Below, one piece after another: positions 1 through 7,680 of a DNA stretch of 25,472 bases (its first letter is position 1; every line of letters begins with the position of its first letter). The notes under the pieces are model-generated. The model was not told where the DNA came from. It ran no database searches and was given only the letters and a program-made list of their open reading frames with translations. Origin of the DNA: an uncultured Bacilli bacterium. GTDB lineage: Bacteria > Bacillota_I > Bacilli_A > RF39 > UBA660. The position numbers were made by a program, and so were the translations under genes. The stretch lies in contig CAKOHQ010000016.1 of NCBI GenBank assembly GCA_934085875.1, positions 1-25,472 on the forward strand, read 5' to 3'.

Positions 1-1
1 T

Positions 2-124
2 ACTATAGCAGTTCATAATGGTAAGGAATTTATTCCAGTTTATGTAACTGAAGATATGGTAGGACACAAATTAGGCGAATTTGCTTTAACTCGTAAATTC
101 GGCGGACATGCAGGACAAAAGTAG
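2..124 (+). CDS. rpsS: 30S ribosomal protein S19, 3' end (partial)
   Basis: Only the last 40 codons are inside the window; the gene enters from the left edge. The readable C-terminus contains the motifs HNGKEF, PVYVTEDMVGHKLGEF and ending RKFGGHAGQK, which are the conserved C-terminal part of S19, a 30S head protein that binds 16S rRNA near the A site. The stop TAG is at 122-124 and is directly followed by the AGGAGG ribosome binding site of rplV. Position immediately before rplV is the standard S10-operon place for rpsS. Identity is secure from motif and context together. Confidence 0.95.
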   Translation, partial: TIAVHNGKEFIPVYVTEDMVGHKLGEFALTRKFGGHAGQK

Positions 125-138
125 GAGGTAAGGATTAG

Positions 139-486
139 ATGGAAACTTTTGCAATTCATAAATCTGCTATGGTTGCTCCACGAAAAGCTAGAATGACTCT
201 TGATTTAATAAGAGGAAAGAAAGCTAGTGAAGCTATGGCAATATTAAAAAATACTAATACTAAATCTAGTAGATTAATCAGTAAAGTTTTAAATAGTGCA
301 TGTGCTAATGCAACTAATAACTATAATATGAAATTTGAAGATTTAGTAATATCTGAATGTTTTATCAATCCAGGACCTGTACTTAAAAGATCTAAAATTG
401 GATCACGTTCTAAGGTTGATAGAAGAGATAAAAGAACAAGTCATATAACTGTTAAGGTTAGTGACGGAGTTAAGGAGGCAAACTAA
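139..486 (+). CDS. rplV: 50S ribosomal protein L22
   Basis: A 115-residue protein of normal L22 length. L22 binds several 23S rRNA domains and its beta-hairpin lines the peptide exit tunnel. Visible family features are the N-terminal segment around APRKARMTLDLIRGKK and the C-terminal hairpin region with GPVLKRSKIGSRSKVDRR followed by TSHITVKV. The start ATG lies 9 bases after an AGGAGG box at 124-129. The stop TAA overlaps the rpsC start by one base (TAATG at 484-488), so translational coupling to rpsC is likely. Confidence 0.97.
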   Translation: METFAIHKSAMVAPRKARMTLDLIRGKKASEAMAILKNTNTKSSRLISKVLNSACANATNNYNMKFEDLVISECFINPGPVLKRSKIGSRSKVDRRDKRTSHITVKVSDGVKEAN

Positions 487-1163
487 TGGGACAAAAAGTA
501 AATCCTAATGGTTTAAGATTAGGCGTTAATAAAAATTGGCAAAGTAATTGGTTTGCTGATAAAGATTATGCAGTTAAATTAAATAATGATATCAAAATTC
601 GTGAATATTTATTAAAGACTTTATCTGATGCTGCTGTTAGTAGTGTTGAAATCGAAAGAAGAAAAGATAAAGTTGAAGTTAAAATTCATACTGCTAAACC
701 AGGTGTTGTAATTGGACGTGGTGGAGAAGATATCGAAAAATTAAAGAAAGCATTAAAAAAACAAGTTAATGAAGAAATATACGTAAGTATAGTTGAAGAA
801 AAAAATCCTGATTTAAATGCTAAATTAGTTGCTGATTCAATTGCTAAACAAATTGAAAATAGAGCAAACTTCCGTAATGTTCAAAAGAAAGCAATCAAAA
901 ATACTATGAAAGCTGGAGCAAAAGGAATTAAAACTAGTGTATCAGGAAGATTAGCTGGTGCTGAAATGGCTCGTACTGAAGGTTATACAGAAGGTACTGT
1001 TCCACTACACACTATTAGAGCTAATATAGATTATGCAACAAGTGAAGCTAATACAACTTATGGTAAAATAGGTGTTAAAGTTTGGATTTACAAAGGAGAA
1101 ATCCTTGGTAATAAAAAGGTAAAGGAGGCTGGTCGTAATGCCACTAATGCCAAAAAGAACTAA
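486..1163 (+). CDS. rpsC: 30S ribosomal protein S3
   Basis: A 225-residue S3, a 30S head protein at the mRNA entry channel. It begins MGQKVNPNGLRLGV as is usual and has the KH domain with the GxxG loop (VVIGRGGEDIEKL, about residues 74-86). The C-terminal domain carries SGRLAGAEMARTE and GKIGVKVWIYKGE. The start codon shares one base with the rplV stop. The 3' end runs 26 bases into rplP, so the rplP ribosome binding site lies inside this gene. Nothing is unusual about length or motif content. Confidence 0.97.
   Translation: MGQKVNPNGLRLGVNKNWQSNWFADKDYAVKLNNDIKIREYLLKTLSDAAVSSVEIERRKDKVEVKIHTAKPGVVIGRGGEDIEKLKKALKKQVNEEIYVSIVEEKNPDLNAKLVADSIAKQIENRANFRNVQKKAIKNTMKAGAKGIKTSVSGRLAGAEMARTEGYTEGTVPLHTIRANIDYATSEANTTYGKIGVKVWIYKGEILGNKKVKEAGRNATNAKKN
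1121..1128 (+). promoter_or_regulatory. rplP ribosome binding site inside rpsC
   Basis: AAAGGAGG inside the rpsC coding sequence is 9 bases before the ATG at 1138 but 18 bases before the in-frame ATG at 1147. This spacing favours the 1138 start for L16, giving an MPLMPKR N-terminus, even though many L16 proteins start close to the second ATG. Confidence 0.7.
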
Positions 1164-1569
1164 ATATAGAAAACCACATAGACTTACTTATGATGGAAAT
1201 GCTAAAGGAAACTTAGAATTACATTTTGGTGATTATGGTTTACAAGCTAAAGAAGGTGGATATGTTAGTGCTCGTCAAATAGAAGCTGCTCGTATCGCTA
1301 TGACACGTTATATGAAACGTGGAGGAAAAGTTTGGATAAATATTTTCCCACATTTAGCTAGAACTAAAAAACCTTTAGAAACTCGTCAAGGTAAAGGTAA
1401 AGGTAACGTTGATGAATGGGTAGCAGTTGTTAAAAAAGGTAAGATTATGTTTGAAATAGCTGACGTAAGCGAAGAAGTTGCTCGTGAAGCTTTAAGACTT
1501 GCTAGCCATAAATTAAGTGTAAAAACAAAATTTGTTATGAGAGAAAGTGAGGTAAAAGATGAAAACTAG
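1138..1569 (+). CDS. rplP: 50S ribosomal protein L16
   Basis: A 143-residue L16, a 50S protein near the peptidyl-transferase centre and A-site tRNA elbow. Family signatures seen are MPKRTKYRKPHR near the start, the region ARIAMTRYMKRGGKVWINIFP, and the segment KPLETRQGKGKGNVDEWVA. The gene starts 26 bases inside rpsC. A second in-frame ATG at 1147 would give a start more like other L16 proteins, but the ribosome binding site spacing favours 1138. Its own 3' end overlaps rpmC by 11 bases. Confidence 0.97.
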   Translation: MPLMPKRTKYRKPHRLTYDGNAKGNLELHFGDYGLQAKEGGYVSARQIEAARIAMTRYMKRGGKVWINIFPHLARTKKPLETRQGKGKGNVDEWVAVVKKGKIMFEIADVSEEVAREALRLASHKLSVKTKFVMRESEVKDEN

Positions 1570-1762
1570 TGATATAAGAAAAATGAGTGTTGAAGAAATA
1601 AACACTAAAATAGTTGAATTAAAACAAGAATTATTCGAACTTCGTATGAAGGCATCTACTGGTAATCTTGAAAAACCTCATATGATTAATAAATTAAGAA
1701 AAGATGTTGCAAGATTAAAAACTGTTTTAACAGAAAAAGAAAATGATGGGAGTGAAAACTAA
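1559..1762 (+). CDS. rpmC: 50S ribosomal protein L29
   Basis: A 67-residue helical L29, located at the exit of the 50S peptide tunnel where it helps form the docking site for SRP and trigger factor. The pattern MSVEEINTKIVELKQELFELRMKAS then LRKDVARLKTVL is characteristic. The start lies within the last codons of rplP, and the stop TAA overlaps the rpsQ ATG (TAATG at 1760-1764). Length is normal. Confidence 0.96.
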   Translation: MKTSDIRKMSVEEINTKIVELKQELFELRMKASTGNLEKPHMINKLRKDVARLKTVLTEKENDGSEN

Positions 1763-2022
1763 TGGAAAAGACTAAGAGAACTGAACTTGTAGGTCGTGTT
1801 GTAAGTGATAAAAATGATAAAACTATTACTGTTTTAGTTGAAACTCACAGAAAACATCCTTTATACCATAAAATGGTTAAATATTCAAAGAAATATCGTG
1901 CACACGATGAAAAAAATATAGCGAAAGTAGGAGACACAGTAAAAATAGCAATGACTCGTCCATTATCAAAAACTAAGAGATATGAACTTGTAAGTGTTAT
2001 TAAAGAAGCTGTGATTCTTTAA
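1762..2022 (+). CDS. rpsQ: 30S ribosomal protein S17
   Basis: An 86-residue OB-fold S17, a primary 16S rRNA binding protein. Conserved elements are LVGRVVSDKNDKTITVLVE, the segment HPLYHKMVKYSKKYRAHDE, and RPLSKTKRYEL near the end. It starts on the final base of the rpmC stop codon. An AAGGAGGG box for rplN begins at the end of this gene. Length and motifs are standard. Confidence 0.96.
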   Translation: MEKTKRTELVGRVVSDKNDKTITVLVETHRKHPLYHKMVKYSKKYRAHDEKNIAKVGDTVKIAMTRPLSKTKRYELVSVIKEAVIL

Positions 2023-2033
2023 GGAGGGTTATT

Positions 2034-2402
2034 ATGATACAACAACAAACTAGATTAAAAGTAGCTGATAACTCTGGAGCTCGTGAACTAATGGTTATTA
2101 GAGTAATGGGTGGAAGCAAAAGAAAGTATGGTAATATAGGTGATGTAGTAGTAGCATCAGTTAAAAAAGCTATACCTAATTCAAATATTAAAAAAGGTAA
2201 AGTAGTTAGGGCTGTTATTGTAAGAAGTGTTGAAGGCGTTAGACGTAAAGATGGTTCTTACATAAGATTCGGTGACAATGCTTGTGTATTAATAAAAGAT
2301 GATAAGAGTCCTGTTGGAACTCGTGTTCTAGGACCAGTTGCAAGAGAATTACGTGATAAAGATTATATGAAGATTGTTTCACTTGCACCTGAAGTATTAT
2401 AG
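2034..2402 (+). CDS. rplN: 50S ribosomal protein L14
   Basis: A 122-residue L14, the usual family length, which sits at the 30S-50S interface. It begins MIQQQTRLKVADNSGAREL, the family N-terminal signature, and ends with GPVARELRDKDYMKIVSLAPEVL as typical L14 does. The ribosome binding site AAGGAGGG at 2021-2028 is strong and well spaced. The stop is followed after 8 bases by rplX. Confidence 0.97.
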   Translation: MIQQQTRLKVADNSGARELMVIRVMGGSKRKYGNIGDVVVASVKKAIPNSNIKKGKVVRAVIVRSVEGVRRKDGSYIRFGDNACVLIKDDKSPVGTRVLGPVARELRDKDYMKIVSLAPEVL

Positions 2403-2410
2403 GAGGATAT

Positions 2411-2731
2411 ATGAAAGTTAAAGTTGGAGATAAAGTACGTATTTTAGCTGGAAAAGATAGAGGTAAAGAAGGTAAGGTTATTCTTACTCTAAAAAAGAAA
2501 GATAAAGTCGTAGTTGAAGGAATTAATATTGTTAAAAAACATATGAAACCAAATAGAATGAATGAAACTGGTGGAATACTTAGTGTTGAAGCACCTATTC
2601 ATGTATCTAATGTAAAAGTTATCGAAGCAAAAGAAGATAAGAAAACTACTAAAAAAGCTGAAGTAAAGGATACTAAAGCTAAAAAAACTACTACAAAAAA
2701 ATCTACTAAGAAAGAAGTAGGTGAAAAATAA
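2411..2731 (+). CDS. rplX: 50S ribosomal protein L24 with atypical Lys/Thr tail
   Basis: L24 is an early 50S assembly protein with a KOW domain. Residues 1-70 are clearly L24: VKVGDKVRILAGKDRGKEGKV, then VEGINIVKKHMKP, then GGILSVEAPIHVSNV. After about residue 72 the usual C-terminal strand region of bacterial L24 (the RVGYK and DGKKVRV segment) is not found. A low-complexity tail of Lys, Thr, Ala and Glu takes its place to residue 106, coded from about 2627. Total length is similar to normal L24, so the tail replaces the domain part rather than adding to it. The stop overlaps the rplE start (TAATG). Confidence 0.95.
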   Translation: MKVKVGDKVRILAGKDRGKEGKVILTLKKKDKVVVEGINIVKKHMKPNRMNETGGILSVEAPIHVSNVKVIEAKEDKKTTKKAEVKDTKAKKTTTKKSTKKEVGEK

Positions 2732-3270
2732 TGAACGAATTAAGAAATTTATATAATACAGAAATTAAAAATAATTTAATGGAAAAATTTAATTATTCTT
2801 CTGTTATGCAAGTACCAAAATTATCAAAAATAGTTGTTAATATTGGTGTTGGGGATGCTTCTCATGATAGTAAATTCATTGAAGCAGCTAAGAAAGATTT
2901 AGAGGCTATTACAGGACAAAAAGCTATTATTACTAAAGCTAAAAAGTCTATTGCAGCATTTAAATTAAGAGAAGGACAACCTATTGGAGTTAAAGTAACT
3001 TTAAGAGGTGATGCTATGTATAATTTTATGGATAAATTAATTAAAATAGCACTTCCACGTGTTAGAGATTTTAGAGGAATTAGTTCTAAGGCATTCGATG
3101 GTTTTGGAAACTATACTTTAGGAATTAAAGAACAATTAATTTTCCCAGAAATTAATTATGATGAAATAGTAAAATTGAGAGGAATGGATATAGTTTTTGT
3201 AACAACTGCAAAAACTAACGAAGAAGCTTTAGAATTATTAAGCGGATTCGGAATGCCATTTAGAAAGTAG
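2731..3270 (+). CDS. rplE: 50S ribosomal protein L5
   Basis: A 179-residue L5, of usual length, which binds 5S rRNA and contacts the P-site tRNA. Motifs seen are VPKLSKIVVNIGVGDA, AITGQKAIITKAKKSIAAFKLREGQPIG, and GNYTLGIKEQLIFPEINYD. The start overlaps the rplX stop by one base, and rpsZ follows after 8 bases. No anomalies are visible. Confidence 0.97.
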   Translation: MNELRNLYNTEIKNNLMEKFNYSSVMQVPKLSKIVVNIGVGDASHDSKFIEAAKKDLEAITGQKAIITKAKKSIAAFKLREGQPIGVKVTLRGDAMYNFMDKLIKIALPRVRDFRGISSKAFDGFGNYTLGIKEQLIFPEINYDEIVKLRGMDIVFVTTAKTNEEALELLSGFGMPFRK

Positions 3271-3278
3271 GTGCATGT

Positions 3279-3464
3279 ATGGCAAGAACAAGTATGAAAG
3301 TTAAAAATAAACGTACACCTAAATTTAAAGTAAGAAGTTATACTCGTTGTGAGAGATGTGGACGTCCTCATGGAGTTATTAGAAAATTTGGTTTATGCCG
3401 TATTTGTTTCAGAGAACTTGCAAACGAAGGACAAATACCTGGTGTTAAAAAGTCTAGTTGGTAG
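3279..3464 (+). CDS. rpsZ: 30S ribosomal protein S14, zinc-binding short type
   Basis: A 61-residue S14 of the short zinc type. Four cysteines in two pairs, C24-x2-C27 and C40-x2-C43, form the zinc ribbon. The flanking sequence RCGRPHGVIRKFGLCRICFREL is the family signature. S14 is a late-binding 30S head protein. The C+ form is typical of Gram-positive S10-spc clusters; the zinc-free long paralogue is not in this window. The call is secure. Confidence 0.97.
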   Translation: MARTSMKVKNKRTPKFKVRSYTRCERCGRPHGVIRKFGLCRICFRELANEGQIPGVKKSSW

Positions 3465-3478
3465 AAAGGAAGGTAATT

Positions 3479-3877
3479 ATGGTAAATGATAGAATAGCAG
3501 ATATGCTTACAAGAATACGTAATGCAAATCAAATGAAATATGATACTGTTACTGTATTAAGTTCTAAAATGATTGAAGAAATAGCTAAAATATTAAAAGA
3601 TGAAGGTTATATAAGTAATTATAAAATCACTAAAAATACTAATGGTGATGAAATGGTATTAGATTTAAAATATAGTGCAGATAAGAAAGAAAGAGTTATA
3701 ACTGGTTTAAAAAGAATTAGTAAACCAGGACTTAGAGTTTATGCAAAACATGATGAACTTCCTAGAGTTTTAAATGGATTAGGTATTGCAATTATTTCTA
3801 CTTCAGAAGGTCTTATGACTGATAAAAACGCTAGAAGTAAACATCTAGGAGGAGAAGTACTTGCCTATATTTGGTAA
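3479..3877 (+). CDS. rpsH: 30S ribosomal protein S8
   Basis: A 132-residue S8, which binds the central domain of 16S rRNA and, in some bacteria, represses its own operon. Motifs are NDRIADMLTRIRNAN at the start and, at the end, ISTSEGLMTDKNARSKHLGGEVLAYIW. The reading frame is open upstream to a TTG at 3458, but the ATG at 3479 is preceded by AAAGGAAGG (3465-3473) and gives the normal S8 N-terminus, so this start was chosen. rplF follows 11 bases after the stop. Confidence 0.96.
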   Translation: MVNDRIADMLTRIRNANQMKYDTVTVLSSKMIEEIAKILKDEGYISNYKITKNTNGDEMVLDLKYSADKKERVITGLKRISKPGLRVYAKHDELPRVLNGLGIAIISTSEGLMTDKNARSKHLGGEVLAYIW

Positions 3878-3888
3878 GGAAACATGTT

Positions 3889-4428
3889 ATGAGTAGAATT
3901 GGAAATAGAAAAATAAATATTCCTGAAGGTGTTACTGTTATAGTTAATGATAATGTAGTTACTGTAAAAGGACCTAAGGGAGAGTTAACAAATTCATTTA
4001 ATAAAGATATGAAAATTGATGTTAATGAAAACATCTTAACAATAACTAGACCAAATGATTTAAAAACTACTAAGAGTTTACATGGAACTACTAATGCTTT
4101 AATTGAAAATATGATTATTGGTGTTAGTGAAGGATATAAAAAGGAATTAGAAATAGTTGGTGTTGGATACAGATTTAATGTTCAAGGAAACAAAATTAAC
4201 GTAAATGCAGGATTTAGTCATCCAGTAGAAGTTATTGTTCCTAGTGACTTAAAAGCAGAACAAGTTAGTACTACTGAAATAGCTATAAGTGGTATTGATA
4301 AACAAAAAGTTTCTGAATTTGCAGCTAATATAAGAAAACTTAGAAAACCAGAACCATATAAGGGTAAAGGTATTAGATTTAAGGGTGAACATATTAGACG
4401 TAAAGAAGGAAAGAAAGCAGCTAAATAA
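3889..4428 (+). CDS. rplF: 50S ribosomal protein L6
   Basis: A 179-residue L6, the family's usual length, located near the factor-binding centre of the 50S. It begins MSRIGNRKINIPEGV and contains VKGPKGEL, the central VGVGYRF motif, and the C-terminal EPYKGKGIRFKGEHIRRKEGKKAAK. A TTG at 3871 would extend it by six codons into rpsH, but the ATG at 3889 has AAGGA at 3876-3880 with 8 bases spacing and matches the family start, so 3889 was chosen. Confidence 0.96.
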   Translation: MSRIGNRKINIPEGVTVIVNDNVVTVKGPKGELTNSFNKDMKIDVNENILTITRPNDLKTTKSLHGTTNALIENMIIGVSEGYKKELEIVGVGYRFNVQGNKINVNAGFSHPVEVIVPSDLKAEQVSTTEIAISGIDKQKVSEFAANIRKLRKPEPYKGKGIRFKGEHIRRKEGKKAAK

Positions 4429-4445
4429 GGTAAGGAGATTAGTAT

Positions 4446-4802
4446 ATGATTAAGAATAAGTCAAGAAATGAATTAAGAAAAAAAAGACATGCTCGTGTAC
4501 GTAATAAAGTATTTGGTACAAGTGAATGTCCTAGATTAAATGTTTTCAGATCTAATTCTCAAATTTTTGTTCAAGTAATTGATGACGAAAAGGGTGTTAC
4601 CTTAGTTAGTTCATCAAGCTTAAGTTTAAAATTAGAAAATGCTGGAAACATCGAAGGTGCTAAATTAGTTGGAAAAGATATAGCAGAAAAATGTAAAGCA
4701 GCAAATATAACTAATGTAGTATTTGATAGAGGTGGATACCTTTATCATGGACGTGTAGAAGCTTTGGCTGAAGCTGCACGTGAAAACGGATTAGAATTTT
4801 AG
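4446..4802 (+). CDS. rplR: 50S ribosomal protein L18
   Basis: A 118-residue L18, which binds 5S rRNA together with L5. The sequence has RKKRHARVRNKVFGTSECPRLNVFRSN, IFVQVIDDEKGVTLVSSSS, and the C-terminal FDRGGYLYHGRVEALAEAAR, all family signatures. The start ATG follows TAAGGAG at 4431-4437. rpsE starts 14 bases after the stop. Nothing is unusual. Confidence 0.97.
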   Translation: MIKNKSRNELRKKRHARVRNKVFGTSECPRLNVFRSNSQIFVQVIDDEKGVTLVSSSSLSLKLENAGNIEGAKLVGKDIAEKCKAANITNVVFDRGGYLYHGRVEALAEAARENGLEF

Positions 4803-4816
4803 TGGGAGGATAAGAT

Positions 4817-5326
4817 ATGGCAAGACAAGAAAAAAATATGGACTCTAAAAAGAAACTTCTTGAAGAGAGAGTTGTTTCTATCTCTCGTGTAACTAAAGTT
4901 ACAAAGGGAGGTCGTCATTTCCGTTTCGCTGCTACAATGGCTGTTGGAGATGGAAAAGGACTTGTTGGTATTGGAACAGGTAAAGCTAATGAAGTTCCAG
5001 AAGCTATAAAGAAAGGTATCCAAGCAGCAAATAAAAACCTATCAAAAGTTAGTATTGTTGATAACAGAACTATACCTCATGATGCTATTGGTGTATGTGG
5101 TAAAGCTAGAGTTTTAATTAAACCTGCAAAAGAAGGTACTGGAGTTATAGCTGGTGGTCCTGTACGTGTTATATTAGAATTAGCTGGTGTTAAAGATATC
5201 GTATCTAAATCACTTGGATCTAATACAAAAGTTAACATGGCAAAAGCTACTTTAGAAGCTTTAAAATCAGAACGTACTCGTGAACATATTGCTGAGTTAC
5301 GTGGAAAGAAAGTTGAGGAGTTATAA
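4817..5326 (+). CDS. rpsE: 30S ribosomal protein S5
   Basis: A 169-residue S5, a decoding-fidelity protein at the back of the 30S. The N-terminal double-stranded RNA-binding region has RVVSISRVTKVTKGGRHFRF and GDGKGLVGIGTGKANEVPEAI. The C-terminal part has GTGVIAGGPVRVILELAGV and SLGSNTKVNMAKATLEAL. The ribosome binding site GGGAGG is at 4803-4808. The stop is one base from the rplO start, so there is no room for rpmD, which separates these genes in many bacteria. Confidence 0.97.
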   Translation: MARQEKNMDSKKKLLEERVVSISRVTKVTKGGRHFRFAATMAVGDGKGLVGIGTGKANEVPEAIKKGIQAANKNLSKVSIVDNRTIPHDAIGVCGKARVLIKPAKEGTGVIAGGPVRVILELAGVKDIVSKSLGSNTKVNMAKATLEALKSERTREHIAELRGKKVEEL

Positions 5327-5327
5327 T

Positions 5328-5768
5328 ATGAAATTAGAAAATTTATCTCGTACTCCTGAAAGAAAAGCAACAAAAAGAGTTGGACGTGGAGCTGGAAGTG
5401 GAATGGGTAAAACTTCAACTCGTGGAGAGAATGGACAAAAATCTAGAAGCGGAGCAAGTATTAAACCTTGGTTCGAAGGTGGACAAAGTCCATTATATAG
5501 AAGAATACCAAAAAGAGGATTTAATAATGCTAGATTCAGAATTGAATTTGCTACAATCAATTTAAGTGATTTAAACAGATTCGATGATGGTGATGTTATA
5601 ACTTTAGAATTATTGAAGGAAAAAGGTATTATTAAAAAAGAACTTTGTGGATTAAAAGTATTAGGAAATGGTACTTTAGAAAAGAAATTAACTATAAAAG
5701 CTAATAGATTTTCATCAAGTGCTGTTACTAAGATAGAGAATGCTGGCGGAACTGCTGAGGTGATTTAA
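5328..5768 (+). CDS. rplO: 50S ribosomal protein L15
   Basis: A 146-residue L15, an organising protein of 50S assembly. The Gly/Arg-rich N-terminal tail (RVGRGAGSGMGKTSTRGENG, then KSRSG) and the motif FEGGQSPLYRRIPKRGF identify it. The frame is open back to 5280 inside rpsE, but the ATG at 5328 has GAGGAG at 5315-5320 and gives the expected MKLENL start. The stop overlaps the secY start (TAATG at 5766-5770). Confidence 0.97.
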   Translation: MKLENLSRTPERKATKRVGRGAGSGMGKTSTRGENGQKSRSGASIKPWFEGGQSPLYRRIPKRGFNNARFRIEFATINLSDLNRFDDGDVITLELLKEKGIIKKELCGLKVLGNGTLEKKLTIKANRFSSSAVTKIENAGGTAEVI

Positions 5769-7036
5769 TGTTTTCAAATCTTAAAGGATTATTTAGTCCT
5801 ACTAATAAAGATTTAAGAAAAAGAATTCTATTCACTTTAGCCGTTTTGGCTATATTCGTAATTGGTACTGGAATAGTTGTTCCTGGTGCTAAACAAATTA
5901 CTAGTGATTTAGGATTCTTAGAACTTTTGAATTTAATGAGTGGTGGTAGTTTAAAAACATTTAGTATATTTGCGTTAGGTGTTATGCCTTATATTTCGGC
6001 TTCAATTATAACTCAATTATTACAAATGGATATAATACCATACTTTAAAGAATTAAAAGAAGAAGGGGCTACAGGAAGGCAAAAAATTAACAGAATTAAT
6101 AGATATTTAGGAATATTATTTGCTTTTGTTCAAGGTTATATATTTAGTTATGCATACTTAAAAGGTATGGGTACATTAACTGTTATGAAGACAACACTTT
6201 ATTTAACAGCTGGTAGTTCACTTTTGATATGGTTAGCTGATGAGGTAACTAATAAAGGTATTGGAAATGGTATGTCATTATTAATAATGGCTGGTATTGT
6301 TCAACAATTACCAAATACTTTTGTAACAGCATTTAATGATCTTGTTACTTCTGGTAATTTTAGTACTGGTGCTGGTATAGCATGGTTTATCTTATTTGTA
6401 CTTGTTTACATACTTATATTAGTTGGTGTAATATTTATTGAGACTGCTCAAAGAAGAATACCAATACAATATAGTAATAGAACTAGTACAGCATATAATA
6501 AAGAACAATCATATATACCAATTAAGTTAAATAGTGCTAGTGTTATGCCAGTTATATTTGCATCAGCATTTATTGGTATACCATCTTTAATTGCTAGTGT
6601 TATAAAAAATGAAGCTTTTAAAAACTTCGTTAATAATTATATTAATTATACATCATTTACTGGGTTTATACTTTATATTGTATTAATATTCGTATTTGGA
6701 TATGTTTATACATTAATGGAATTAAATCCTGATGAGATGAGTGAAAATTTAGATAAGAATAGAAGCTATATTCCTGGTATTACTCCAGGTGAAAAAACTA
6801 GCCAATATTTAAAATATGTAATAACTAGACTTACAGTTGTTGGTTCAATTTTCTTAATTGTTATTGCAGCATTGCCTATATTAATGGGTAAAATACCAAA
6901 CATATCAAGTTCTGTAACACTTGGTGGTACTGGGTTATTAATAGTAGTTGGTGTTGCATTAGAAACTTATAAACAACTTGAAAGCTCAATTGTTAGTCGT
7001 AGTTATAAAACTAGTAGAAAGAGACGCAGAAGATGA
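5768..7036 (+). CDS. secY: Protein translocase subunit SecY
   Basis: A 422-residue multi-pass membrane protein, the pore subunit of the SecYEG translocon that moves proteins across and into the cytoplasmic membrane. The first helix follows KDLRKRILFTLAVLAIFVIG. The plug and second-helix region is GGSLKTFSIFALGVMPYISA, followed by SIITQLLQMD. A cytoplasmic loop carries RRIPIQYSNRT, and later SYIPGITPGEKTSQYL is typical of SecY. It ends in a basic tail. The stop TGA overlaps the adk start by four bases (ATGA), which also shows TGA acting as a stop. Confidence 0.97.
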   Translation: MFSNLKGLFSPTNKDLRKRILFTLAVLAIFVIGTGIVVPGAKQITSDLGFLELLNLMSGGSLKTFSIFALGVMPYISASIITQLLQMDIIPYFKELKEEGATGRQKINRINRYLGILFAFVQGYIFSYAYLKGMGTLTVMKTTLYLTAGSSLLIWLADEVTNKGIGNGMSLLIMAGIVQQLPNTFVTAFNDLVTSGNFSTGAGIAWFILFVLVYILILVGVIFIETAQRRIPIQYSNRTSTAYNKEQSYIPIKLNSASVMPVIFASAFIGIPSLIASVIKNEAFKNFVNNYINYTSFTGFILYIVLIFVFGYVYTLMELNPDEMSENLDKNRSYIPGITPGEKTSQYLKYVITRLTVVGSIFLIVIAALPILMGKIPNISSSVTLGGTGLLIVVGVALETYKQLESSIVSRSYKTSRKRRRR

Positions 7037-7680
7037 AAAATTTAATTCTTATTGCGCCTCCAGCTGCTGGAAAAGGTACTTTGAGTGAACAACTCGTAAG
7101 TGCATATGGATATGAACATATATCCACTGGTGATTTACTGCGTATTAAACAGCAAGATGGTAGTGAATTAGGTAATAAACTTAAAGATCTATTATCTATG
7201 GGTAAATTAGTAGATGATAATATTGTTACTGATTTACTGAAAGATAAATTAGATGATATATCTACATCATTTATATTAGATGGGTATCCAAGAAATATAA
7301 AACAAGCAGGTATATTAGATGATTTACTTAAAACTCTTAATTTAAATATAGATGCAGTTATATATTTAAATGTTGATCGTGAAACTGCAATCTCTAGAGC
7401 ATTAGGACGTATTACTTGTCCTAAATGTAATAAAATTTATAATAAGTATAATGAATTAATGAAACCTAAAAATGATAATCTATGTGATAGTTGTAATGTA
7501 GAGTTAGTTAGTCGTACAGATGATAATGAAGAATCATTTAAGGTTAGGTTTGATACTTATTTAGAAAATACAAAACCTTTATTAGATTATTATAAAGATA
7601 GAGGAAAATTAGTTATTATTGATAAAATTGATACTCCAAACGAAACGTTTGAAGAAGTAAAGAAAGTGATTGGTAAATGA
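7033..7680 (+). CDS. adk: Adenylate kinase with zinc-binding LID
   Basis: A 215-residue adenylate kinase, converting ATP + AMP to 2 ADP in the cytoplasm. The AMP site has HISTGDLLR, and LDGYPRN is the LDGFPR-type motif. The LID has two cysteine pairs (CPKC and CDSC, 18 residues between) that should bind zinc. The C-terminal RTDDNEESFKVRFDTY and YYKDRGKL fit the family. The P-loop reads APPAAGKGT, where the family normally has GxPGxGKGT, so two glycines are alanine while the GKGT core is kept. It overlaps secY and map by four bases each, as in the classical spc operon. Confidence 0.95.
   Translation: MKNLILIAPPAAGKGTLSEQLVSAYGYEHISTGDLLRIKQQDGSELGNKLKDLLSMGKLVDDNIVTDLLKDKLDDISTSFILDGYPRNIKQAGILDDLLKTLNLNIDAVIYLNVDRETAISRALGRITCPKCNKIYNKYNELMKPKNDNLCDSCNVELVSRTDDNEESFKVRFDTYLENTKPLLDYYKDRGKLVIIDKIDTPNETFEEVKKVIGK

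Noticed and set aside
2627..2728. The Lys/Thr codon-rich end of rplX as a DNA repeat array.
   Set aside because: The similar AAA/ACT triplets do not form a regular period; it is low-complexity coding sequence.
3458..3478. TTG-start extension of rpsH.
   Set aside because: The ATG at 3479 has a strong ribosome binding site and the normal S8 N-terminus.
5077..5418. Long reverse-strand open frame opposite rpsE/rplO, and similar ones opposite other ribosomal genes.
   Set aside because: They lie wholly opposite well-identified genes, have no ribosome binding site or recognisable motif, and are products of codon bias on the other strand.
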